Virus record (IMG/VR): IMGVR_UViG_3300009314_000096
Coordinates: 1-20,878 of that record
Source of the DNA: a virus
Length of the DNA: 20,878 bases
Strand: one strand, 5' to 3'
Below, one piece after another: positions 8,183-14,279 of the stretch; positions within the stretch are counted from its first letter, which is position 1, and every line of letters starts with the position of its first letter. The notes beneath the pieces are model-generated. The model ran no database searches. It was not told the origin of the DNA and saw nothing but the letters and a program-made list of their open reading frames with translations. The position numbers and the translations under genes are program-made.

Positions 8183-9111
8183 GTGTTTATTATTTTATGT
8201 TGGTACGCAGTTCCCATTTTTCCGCCTTGATTACTTAATATAGCAGCAAGAGCGTTTTCTGCCTGTTTCAAAAAGCTCCCTGCTCTTGCGCCTTCTTTAT
8301 CCTGTTCTAAGGCAGCAGCAGCCGAACTAAACACTAAAAACTTGTCGCACTCTACAAAAGGATAATCATTATCGTCTATAAGAGGTCTTACGATTTCTTT
8401 AAAAAGAAGCCTCATGGAATTGACAGAGTCGGGTATTAGACCTAACTTTAGAACTTTATGACGGGCAATTCTCTCTATAGGAGCCAATGTTTCTAAGGTA
8501 GCATCAGAAGAATTTGTTATTGTAATATAACCTGTAGTGTTAGCGGATTTGCTTACATGAGTAATTTTATAAAATGTCTTAGTTCCTGCAACTGCTGTAG
8601 TAGGGCTTGAAGTTGAAATGTCTATATCCTCAAATTCCTCTATCAAATGGGCAGAGTCAATATACCCTCTGATTCTTACAGTTATCCCCGTGTTATCACT
8701 ACCAGAGGAGCTTTTAACCTTTACAGTGTCTCCCGATGTGGATATCGCAACTCTAGTTCCCGTTTTACCGTATATCCTGTATTTTTCAGGGTCACCGGAT
8801 TCAGCATCTGCAATATTAGAGACATTATTATCAAAATATTCAAGTTCCGTTTCGGGTTCTATTTCCTTCTTATCCGTTAAATCATACAGTCTAAAAGGCT
8901 TGTCAAACCTGTTCGGAAGAGGGTAATCTTCTTGGTCTGCTACAGTATCAAAGTTATGTATCCCTTCAAGTTCATTCCAAAAGTCATAAAGCTCTGAAAG
9001 TCTCTGGTGCTCAAATCGCATCCAAACTTTGATGTAAGCTTTATAAGAAGTGTCGCCTGACCTTTGAGCTAGTACTGCAGCATCATCTACAAGTTCCGTA
9101 TATGTTCTCAT
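8158..9111 (-). CDS. Head-tail adaptor protein (317 aa)
   Basis: The N-terminal helix region ends in HQRLSELYDFWNELEG. It is followed by a strand motif, VADQEDYPLPNRFDKPFRLY, and then GDPEKYRIYG. This order (helices with a W-x-E element, 'D-Y-x-L-P-x-x-F', then 'G-x-P-x-x-Y') is characteristic of podovirus adaptor proteins that bind the dodecameric portal and receive the nozzle. The middle contains an Ig-like Ser/Thr-rich insertion (about residues 118-210), and the C-terminus is helical with an Ala-rich segment (FSSAAAALEQDKEGARAG). It has no signal peptide, in contrast to the nozzle-like protein encoded immediately downstream. The start is coupled to the previous gene by TAATG. Confidence 0.75.
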   Translation of the reverse strand: MRTYTELVDDAAVLAQRSGDTSYKAYIKVWMRFEHQRLSELYDFWNELEGIHNFDTVADQEDYPLPNRFDKPFRLYDLTDKKEIEPETELEYFDNNVSNIADAESGDPEKYRIYGKTGTRVAISTSGDTVKVKSSSGSDNTGITVRIRGYIDSAHLIEEFEDIDISTSSPTTAVAGTKTFYKITHVSKSANTTGYITITNSSDATLETLAPIERIARHKVLKLGLIPDSVNSMRLLFKEIVRPLIDDNDYPFVECDKFLVFSSAAAALEQDKEGARAGSFLKQAENALAAILSNQGGKMGTAYQHKIINTWLKNFRH

Positions 9112-9308
9112 TAAAAACTCCTTCTTGCAGGGCTTAAAAAGAAACCATTCACCCTCAATACGACAAAGCTTTTAGTTTCTTCTATTACCGTATAATCTAC
9201 AATTGCTTTTATCTTCTGCCCTATTTTCTTGTTCCCGAGACCCGTATGCATATTCTCAGGAATATCCACGGTAGGTTTAAAATCTTCCATCAATATAGGA
9301 ATAGGCAT
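9111..9308 (-). CDS. Small phage protein, unknown function (65 aa)
   Basis: This small protein has an N-terminal polar segment (MEDFKPTVDIPENM) and a strand-rich C-terminal half (KIKAIVDYTVIEETKSFVVLRVNGFFL), a pattern suggesting a small beta-barrel. A GAGG site lies 5 bases upstream of ATG at 9308, and TAATG overlaps couple it to both neighbours, so expression is locked to the adaptor gene. No signal peptide or cysteine is present. A minor structural or assembly role is plausible from context. I do not recognise a named family. Confidence 0.6.
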   Translation of the reverse strand: MPIPILMEDFKPTVDIPENMHTGLGNKKIGQKIKAIVDYTVIEETKSFVVLRVNGFFLSPARRSF

Positions 9309-9535
9309 TAAGACCTCGTGTTTTTCTTTCTTATAAGCTCCGATGTTTCTATTCTAATGGTTTTAACAAGTAAGTCCGTTCCGTCAGGCTGAACCTCTAT
9401 TCTCTCAGAATCTATAAAACCGACAATCTCCATTTGACCGGACTCTCCCGTATGCAAATCCTGCTTAACGGAAAAAGACTTATCAAGTATAATCCTCGGC
9501 TTTCTCTGGATTATTAGAGACCTTGCTTCTTCCAT
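9308..9535 (-). CDS. Small phage protein, unknown function (75 aa)
   Basis: The sequence is rich in charged residues and beta-strand-like segments (GQMEIVGFIDSERIEVQ, TDLLVKTIRIETSEL), with no cysteine, signal peptide or transmembrane helix. It lies between an exported beta-rich protein and another small gene just before the head-tail adaptor. Both ends overlap their neighbours in TAATG, and the Shine-Dalgarno match is weak, so translational coupling is likely. A small structural protein of the connector region is the simplest guess, but no family is recognised. Confidence 0.55.
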   Translation of the reverse strand: MEEARSLIIQRKPRIILDKSFSVKQDLHTGESGQMEIVGFIDSERIEVQPDGTDLLVKTIRIETSELIRKKNTRS

Positions 9536-9948
9536 TATTGCCTATATTCAAATCCAAATAATGTAACCGCAATTGACGAACCGGTATCACTTGTAACTGT
9601 AAACCCTTCGTCAGATTTGGTAACATAAACAGGATATCCTCCTGCATGAAGAACAATCGGGTCTGAAGCTAATAGACTCGCCTTTGCTATGGCAGACGGA
9701 TTCAATAAAGCAGGGTTGCTTGCGCTTATCTCTATTTCTACGTTATCAGATGCGCTGATTGTAGCTGACATTAAAAAATATGAATTACCGGTCGAAGGAA
9801 AGAAACTTGCCCCTGAGGCAGTGTCGTCTATTGTACCTATAGCCTCAATAACAACCGGGCTTGCTTCTCTATGTCTTACCGGTGAGTCAGCATAACAAAT
9901 GCTTGTCAATAAAACCAAACTTAGAACAACTAGAATTCCTTTTCCCAT
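9535..9948 (-). CDS. Small exported beta-rich protein (137 aa)
   Basis: Residues 1-20 are a Sec signal peptide (MGKG, long hydrophobic core, S-I-C-Y-A). The mature 117 residues look like a beta-sandwich: alternating strands such as YFLMSATISASDNVEIEIS and SSIAVTLFGFEY, many S, A, T and V, and no cysteines. It resembles small structural or decoration-like virion proteins in composition but has no motif I can name. A strong AAGGAGG site overlaps the stop of the upstream gene, one base before the start. It heads the block leading to the adaptor and nozzle genes. The cysteine at -3 does not fit a lipobox. Whether it ends up in the virion or on the host envelope is open. Confidence 0.7.
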   Translation of the reverse strand: MGKGILVVLSLVLLTSICYADSPVRHREASPVVIEAIGTIDDTASGASFFPSTGNSYFLMSATISASDNVEIEISASNPALLNPSAIAKASLLASDPIVLHAGGYPVYVTKSDEGFTVTSDTGSSIAVTLFGFEYRQ

Positions 9949-9949
9949 G

Positions 9950-10141
9950 TTACCTCCTTATGGAATCTTCTCTTTCTTCATCAGTAAGTTTATCAAAATT
10001 AGATTTATGGACATTACGTCCCCTTTGGACAAACATGTCCCTATCTCTCTCGAAATGCTCAGAACCATCTATGTCATCTAGGATTTTCTTTCCGCGCAAT
10101 ATATGCCTACTAGGTATTATATTTCTTCCTTTTTTACCCAT
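9950..10141 (-). CDS. Small basic protein, unknown function (63 aa)
   Basis: This small protein is very rich in R, K, D and E (for example RGRNVHKSNFDKLTDEEREDSIRR), begins MGKKGRNIIP, and has no hydrophobic segment. The start is supported by an AGGA-type site about 8 bases upstream. Its 5' end overlaps the homing-type endonuclease gene by 25 bases, and its stop lies one base before the next start. Nucleic-acid binding is suggested by charge alone. I do not recognise it. Confidence 0.55.
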   Translation of the reverse strand: MGKKGRNIIPSRHILRGKKILDDIDGSEHFERDRDMFVQRGRNVHKSNFDKLTDEEREDSIRR

Positions 10142-10710
10142 TCTCTATATTCCTTTTCTGTTTTTGTTCGTTTCGAATGATTACATTTTTTGCAAGCTAC
10201 AGCTAAATTATTATATTCATTCGTTCCCCCACGGCTCAAAGGTATTTTATGCTCTAAATGGTCTTTACCAAACAGTATAGATATTTCACAAAGATAGCAA
10301 GTTAGCGTTCCATATTTTTTTATATTATCTTCATAAACCAATTGAATACGTTCAATTGGTAATTCACCACCGCCCTTCTCCAATGCTTTTCGTCTTTGTC
10401 TATATTTCTTTGTATCTTTGGATATGCCACCTTTCCATAAATAACTATTTTTACCACTATTAGCTAAACCTATCTTTCTCTTTGTTTCCTGTGTGTGCTT
10501 TTTACCGACTCCCAATTTATGCCCTTTTCTAAATGCGGTTTTAGGTACCTGCCCTGGTTGACATCTAAAACATTGACAATTTACATTATGTGCATATAAA
10601 GCTTGTCCTTTTGCAAAACCATATCCTTGATATATGCCTTTTTGAAACTTCACAGCTACATCATTGCGCCCACCAACTATAAATCTACCGTTGCTATCCC
10701 TTTCAACCAT
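10117..10710 (-). CDS. NUMOD3-HNH homing-type endonuclease (197 aa)
   Basis: The C-terminal half holds an HNH nuclease motif with zinc ligands: C138-x2-C141, D150-H151, E153-H154, N164, N168, then C173-x2-C176 and H178. Residues about 71-95 (KHTQETKRKIGLANSGKNSY) match the NUMOD3 DNA-binding repeat found in homing endonucleases. A further small Cys cluster lies at residues 45-50 (CQCFRC). This combination marks free-standing phage homing endonucleases that cut an intron-less or variant allele and spread by recombination. It has its own GGGG-type binding site and lies between the O-antigen ligase-like gene and a small gene, overlapping the latter by 25 bases. It is probably a mobile insertion and not part of virion assembly. 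Confidence 0.85.
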   Translation of the reverse strand: MVERDSNGRFIVGGRNDVAVKFQKGIYQGYGFAKGQALYAHNVNCQCFRCQPGQVPKTAFRKGHKLGVGKKHTQETKRKIGLANSGKNSYLWKGGISKDTKKYRQRRKALEKGGGELPIERIQLVYEDNIKKYGTLTCYLCEISILFGKDHLEHKIPLSRGGTNEYNNLAVACKKCNHSKRTKTEKEYREWVKKEEI

Positions 10711-10718
10711 TTCTACCC

Positions 10719-11846
10719 CTAGCCATTTAACGCTCCTTTATACAATCCATAAAACACGCATAATAACATCCCCGAAACTGCGATATGAGATAAAAAATTT
10801 CCCTGTGCATTTAAAATATAAGCCACTATACAAGCAAAGTAAGTAACCACTTCTTTTGTCTTATCTGACCTGATAAAATCAATAATAAATCCGCCCACTA
10901 CGCATCCTAACGCTAAAATACCAAGTATACCTAATTCAAATAACACCTCTACGGTATCATTATGAGCATGCATGTATTTCTCGTTTACATAGTTAAAATT
11001 CTCTTGTTCGGGGACTAGATGGAAATATGTATTAAAATGCCCAAATCCATATCCTATCCACCTGTTTCCCTTTATCTCTTTAGATACCCCCCTTGACTGT
11101 ACGTTTAAAGATTCATTCCACGTAGACATTATTGAATGTTTCCACACATCATATCTTGCTAAAAGGTCAGCTGATTTAATTTTGTCTACTTTTCCAAAAA
11201 ATACGCCACCGGCAATTAAACATAAAACTATAGCATATTCAAACCATCTGCGGTTTCTATAAAATAAATATATAAGACCTGCCACAATACCGGCTACAAA
11301 AGCAAAAGACGACTTAGATATGCCTATACCAGTTAAAGACAAAACAGCCAATGGCGGAAATACGTTTAACGCTACAGGCAGGGTCGTGGCATAAAATGTA
11401 CCAAGCTGGTCAGCAGAACCGGAAAACCCAACCATCTCATCCTTACCGGGTCTTTGACTGGAAGTAAATATAAAGTCTTTGTTTAAGCCCTGTATCAAAA
11501 CCCAACTAGACTGGATTAAAATAAGAGCAACTACAGTCCAAATTATTAACCTACAATTCTTAAGCTTACTAATACCATAAGAAACTAGACATGCCAAATC
11601 CAAAGTAATAACCATCATTATTGCTCTAGGATACATCTTAGCTACGAAGAATGTGGATAAAAGGCATACTCCTGTGAATATTGAAAGCCATTTGTTAAAA
11701 TCCCATAAAATTAAAGAACACCCTGCTAAAAGACAAAAAAGCCACGTGGCATACTGTGGATACCATATGGCTTGCCCTTTTAAAGGAATCACAGCCCCTA
11801 GGAGAACTGCGAATATTGTTATTACTATAAATATCGTATACTTCAT
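10719..11846 (-). CDS. O-antigen ligase/polymerase-like membrane protein (375 aa)
   Basis: The protein is strongly hydrophobic, with about ten predicted transmembrane helices and a large loop at roughly residues 221-297. The loop contains R231 in ARYDVWKHSI, GYGFGHF (265-271) and HAHND (293-297) followed by E300 and the ELGILG segment. This order of Arg, G-x-G-x-F and H-N is the signature of the Wzy_C / WaaL family, integral membrane enzymes that polymerise O-antigen units or ligate glycan from an undecaprenyl diphosphate carrier. Length fits the family. Here it sits inside a phage virion gene cluster. A likely role is alteration of host surface glycans, for example to block superinfection or release progeny. 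No Shine-Dalgarno sequence is seen, and a hairpin lies just upstream. Confidence 0.85.
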   Translation of the reverse strand: MKYTIFIVITIFAVLLGAVIPLKGQAIWYPQYATWLFCLLAGCSLILWDFNKWLSIFTGVCLLSTFFVAKMYPRAIMMVITLDLACLVSYGISKLKNCRLIIWTVVALILIQSSWVLIQGLNKDFIFTSSQRPGKDEMVGFSGSADQLGTFYATTLPVALNVFPPLAVLSLTGIGISKSSFAFVAGIVAGLIYLFYRNRRWFEYAIVLCLIAGGVFFGKVDKIKSADLLARYDVWKHSIMSTWNESLNVQSRGVSKEIKGNRWIGYGFGHFNTYFHLVPEQENFNYVNEKYMHAHNDTVEVLFELGILGILALGCVVGGFIIDFIRSDKTKEVVTYFACIVAYILNAQGNFLSHIAVSGMLLCVFYGLYKGALNG

Positions 11847-11854
11847 GTTAAGGG

Positions 11855-11883
11855 AAGGAGGCGGAGTAGGAAGCCGCCCCCTT
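11855..11883 (-). terminator. Hairpin between exported 128-aa gene and membrane glycan gene
   Basis: On the minus-strand transcript the arms AAGGGGGCGG and CCGCCTCCTT pair over 10 base pairs, including one G-U wobble, around a 9-base loop. On the plus strand the same position would be an A-C mismatch, so the structure fits the minus-strand RNA better. The minus strand has only a C/U-mixed tail, so this is a weak terminator or attenuator at best; a 3' RNA stabiliser for the capsid-region transcript is equally possible. It ends eight bases before the ATG of the membrane protein gene. Confidence 0.5.
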
Positions 11884-11898
11884 TTGATTACGGTTCTT

Positions 11899-12285
11899 TT
11901 AGTGTTGTTTTCCTACTTTCGGACCACTTGCATCCTGCCAGTAAGTAGTCGGGGGAGAAGCAGTCTCCAAACCGTCACCTACCGCTAGAGCATCCGGCGA
12001 AGCAATTCTAAGCGACCCGTCACTTCCGACCCAAAGATAAAATACCTCAGTGGTATAATCATCCGCGTCAGCTGCCGGAGCGCCACCTTCATCCGTAGAT
12101 GCGCTAGTTCTGTGAAGCATTATGTATCCAGGAGCCGCCCCCGGTCCGCCAAGACAAGCAATATTAGAGAAGTTTGTCTGTCCTTCCCGCTGCTGAATCG
12201 GCGGTGAGGTGGTTCTGGACTGTGCATATACAGGAACCGCAAATAATGAAGCGATTAACATTATCGCAATCAGCTTCTTTATCAT
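11899..12285 (-). CDS. Small exported protein behind the capsid gene (128 aa)
   Basis: It has a Sec signal peptide of 21 residues (MIKK, hydrophobic core, V-P-V-Y-A). The mature 107 residues are Gly/Ala/Pro-rich, with a beta-rich middle (EVFYLWVGSDGSLRI) and a polar tail, and contain a single cysteine. No family is recognised. It lies 12 bases after the major capsid gene and has a strong AGGAGG site, so it is likely made at high level together with the capsid. Candidate roles are a secreted decoration or fibre-like protein, or a secreted factor acting on the envelope. The sequence alone does not decide. Confidence 0.65.
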   Translation of the reverse strand: MIKKLIAIMLIASLFAVPVYAQSRTTSPPIQQREGQTNFSNIACLGGPGAAPGYIMLHRTSASTDEGGAPAADADDYTTEVFYLWVGSDGSLRIASPDALAVGDGLETASPPTTYWQDASGPKVGKQH

Positions 12286-12297
12286 GTTTACCTCCTG

Positions 12298-13200
12298 TTA
12301 TGCGCCACTTGACCCGTAAGTTCCCATCCAGTGTGAATACCCAACTGAGAATCTCATTCTCGCAAGATGCTTAAGGTTAGTGGAATCAAAATCAGTCCCA
12401 CGCCTTAATGCGCCAAGCTGGACTCTCCAGAAGAACTTAAGCATATGATTGGCTTTTTCAGCTAACAGTGCCCAAGCATCTGCATCAGTCAGATAATGCC
12501 ATACAAAATACTGCAAATCCTTCTTTTGTAAAGCATTTACTTCGTTGTTTGCAACGTAAGGTTTATACTCCGAACCGATAAGCTCCTCCGCCACATTCCA
12601 GTTATCCACTGCAATTATGAGAAGAACAGCCTTTGTCGGACGTTTTAAACCTCTCTCATCCGTAAACTTTTCAATAGCAGTCAAGCCAGCCGTTAAACTT
12701 GCCACCGAAAGGTCGGCATCAGTTGTCGGTTTATTGGCTTGAGTTGTATTGTCTAAATTCGGATGAGATGCTGAAAACAACGGCACTCCGTCAAATCCGT
12801 TGGTAGTAAAACCGTTGTTGATAACATTCGCTGCCGCAACTTCAACAGTTTCAATACCGCTGCGATTGAGTGCTTGCGGAAGTTTATTGAATGTCTCAGG
12901 TGTTCTGAGATTGTCTTCAATAGCTTCTTCGGTAATCTCGTAACCTAAAGCATAGGTTGTATGCGTATAGGTTTTCCTGATACCCGGCTTGATTACGTCA
13001 TATGTCGCAGCTGACCCTTCAGTCTTGGCTGGCATTGCCGCAAAGCCAGATTCGTAGGAATCAATTTCGGATTGTTTGTCCGAAGGCCCTACGTTGAAAA
13101 TCTTCCGATACTCCTCGCCCCAGCTTGTAAGTCCATCTTGGTACATGGAATTCAAGTTGGCGTCAAGAGCATCAACAATTGTACTTCTAGATATTGGCAT
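12298..13200 (-). CDS. Major capsid protein (300 aa)
   Basis: The sequence follows the HK97-fold major head protein pattern of the Mu gpT-like and podovirus type. It has an N-terminal helix arm, YALGYEITEEAIEDNL (about residues 83-98), GFDGVPLFSASHPN (135-148), and a C-terminal region with WHYLTDADAWALLAEK and RRGTDFDSTNL. It would self-assemble on the scaffold into the icosahedral shell. Its order after scaffold and decoration genes is typical. The ribosome binding context is almost identical to that of the gene just upstream. There is no signal peptide. Length and motifs are complete, with no sign of damage. Confidence 0.85.
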   Translation of the reverse strand: MPISRSTIVDALDANLNSMYQDGLTSWGEEYRKIFNVGPSDKQSEIDSYESGFAAMPAKTEGSAATYDVIKPGIRKTYTHTTYALGYEITEEAIEDNLRTPETFNKLPQALNRSGIETVEVAAANVINNGFTTNGFDGVPLFSASHPNLDNTTQANKPTTDADLSVASLTAGLTAIEKFTDERGLKRPTKAVLLIIAVDNWNVAEELIGSEYKPYVANNEVNALQKKDLQYFVWHYLTDADAWALLAEKANHMLKFFWRVQLGALRRGTDFDSTNLKHLARMRFSVGYSHWMGTYGSSGA

Positions 13201-13213
13201 TGTTTACTCCTTT
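13194..13213 (-). promoter_or_regulatory. Translation start region shared with the decoration gene
   Basis: The 20 bases AAAGGAGTAAACAATGCCAA cover the ribosome binding site and first codons of the major capsid gene. The same 20 bases occur at 13775-13794 at the start of the decoration-like gene. The Shine-Dalgarno AAAGGAG overlaps the preceding stop codon in both cases. This points to matched high-level translation of the two shell proteins. Confidence 0.6.
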
Positions 13214-13781
13214 ATACACCAGCAGTTCCATCGAACCAATAACTTAGCTGTGGCACAACCAGTAAATCGACATGTTCTGCCCAAGTATTTGAAGGCTCCT
13301 CGACTTTACCGATTATTTTAAACTGACCGTCAGTTGTCACAGTACTATTCGCTTCCATCTTGCTTACCGCAGTTGTCGTATCCCCTGCTGTAGCAACGAT
13401 ATCAACACCGTTGAATATATCAGTCGCAGCTAATGCGGTTCCTGAGCTTGCCTGTACTTTGAATACAGAGTCAGGAAGCATTAAAGCAACGTCAGCATAT
13501 CCAGCGGTTGACGAGGGCAGATACTTGCTTGTTACGGCTGCACCGGGACTTCCTATCGGAATTCCATCAGTGTCATACAGCGCAACAACAGCACCTAATG
13601 CCGAATCGTCTTCCCCGGCGTCTGCAACCTCAAGACCTCCGTCTGCTTCCGCGCCAACCATATCGCCTACGAACATGTTCGTATCGTTACTTGCGTCAAC
13701 CGGAAATTGCCAGACAGGAATCTTGGAGCCATCTAAACGCGCCACGGGAATAAAACCAAACGGGCTGTCTATATTTGGCAT
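13212..13781 (-). CDS. Capsid decoration-like protein (189 aa)
   Basis: The sequence fits a common environmental podovirus protein found next to the major capsid gene. It begins with a 'DSPFGFIPVARLDGS' element, then VDASNDTNMFVGDMVG, GALGAVVALYDTDG-like text, KYLPSSTAGYADVALM and a C-terminal FKIIGKVEEPSNTW. It is beta-rich, acidic, cysteine-free and has no signal peptide. Such proteins stabilise or decorate the shell. The gene sits 11 bases upstream of the capsid gene, with the same translation start sequence. The role follows from family resemblance and position. Confidence 0.7.
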   Translation of the reverse strand: MPNIDSPFGFIPVARLDGSKIPVWQFPVDASNDTNMFVGDMVGAEADGGLEVADAGEDDSALGAVVALYDTDGIPIGSPGAAVTSKYLPSSTAGYADVALMLPDSVFKVQASSGTALAATDIFNGVDIVATAGDTTTAVSKMEANSTVTTDGQFKIIGKVEEPSNTWAEHVDLLVVPQLSYWFDGTAGV

Positions 13782-13794
13782 TGTTTACTCCTTT
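13775..13794 (-). promoter_or_regulatory. Translation start region shared with the capsid gene
   Basis: This is the second copy of the 20-base sequence AAAGGAGTAAACAATGCCAA, here covering the ribosome binding site and first codons of the decoration-like gene. The coding sequences diverge soon after the fourth codon, so the identity is confined to the initiation region. Confidence 0.6.
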
Positions 13795-14279
13795 TACATT
13801 CCCAAATCTTTCTGAGTCTGGATTCCTTTCATAGTCTCATGTATATCTTTGCCTGTCTTGGAATCTCCAGACTTAATCATTCTTTCCACAGCTTCCAATG
13901 GCTCATTTGCCTGTTTCTTCTTATGCGATGCTTTTTCATCGAAAAGTTTCTTAGGCATAAAAGCCAATACCGTGTCCCCTCTTCTCAACATGCCATCCGG
14001 AGAGATTTCCCTCTCTTTAATGCCAAGTTTAAGAAGATGTTCACGTGTTACGATTTGCCACCCACCTTTTTGAAAGAGAAGGTTACCTGTCTTTATAGAC
14101 AGATTCTTATGTTCATCTCTTAAAAACCGATAAGCGTAATTCGGGTCTTTTTTGGATAAGTAGAATGGGTCTACCTTTCCATAATAATCCCGTATGACTT
14201 CGACTTTGTAGTCGTCTTTCGCCTCGTTTTTTACAGATACGGGCGTATCAACTGTTGGAACTTGTTTTAAGTTAGCCAT
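13794..14279 (-). CDS. Head-region protein of unknown function (161 aa)
   Basis: This is a charged, soluble protein with a polar N-terminus (VDTPVSVKNEAKDDYKVEV). A central mixed region (YAYRFLRDEHKNLSIKTGN, GGWQIVTREHLLKLGI) is followed by a helical, lysine-rich C-terminus. No cysteine, membrane segment or catalytic motif is seen. It lies between the scaffold-like and decoration-like genes, a place where many environmental podoviruses have a conserved protein of similar size and 'GGWQIV' type motif. A head-assembly role is inferred. AAGGAGG and a TAATG overlap with the scaffold gene set the start. Confidence 0.65.
   Translation of the reverse strand: MANLKQVPTVDTPVSVKNEAKDDYKVEVIRDYYGKVDPFYLSKKDPNYAYRFLRDEHKNLSIKTGNLLFQKGGWQIVTREHLLKLGIKEREISPDGMLRRGDTVLAFMPKKLFDEKASHKKKQANEPLEAVERMIKSGDSKTGKDIHETMKGIQTQKDLGM

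Noticed and set aside
9861-10280. Plus-strand open frame of 139 codons opposite the endonuclease region
   Set aside because: It spans three well-supported minus-strand genes and has no binding site or plausible protein pattern.
1-12285. Lipoprotein signal peptides instead of ordinary Sec signals
   Set aside because: Several signal sequences contain cysteine, but none is in a [LVI]-[ASTVI]-[GAS]-C arrangement at the cleavage point; all fit a signal peptidase I site ending in Y-A or F-A.
13360-13815. Plus-strand open frame of 151 codons opposite the decoration gene
   Set aside because: It lies antisense to a clearly coding gene with good binding site and family-like motifs; the plus-strand product is low-complexity Ser/Ala/Pro text with no binding site.
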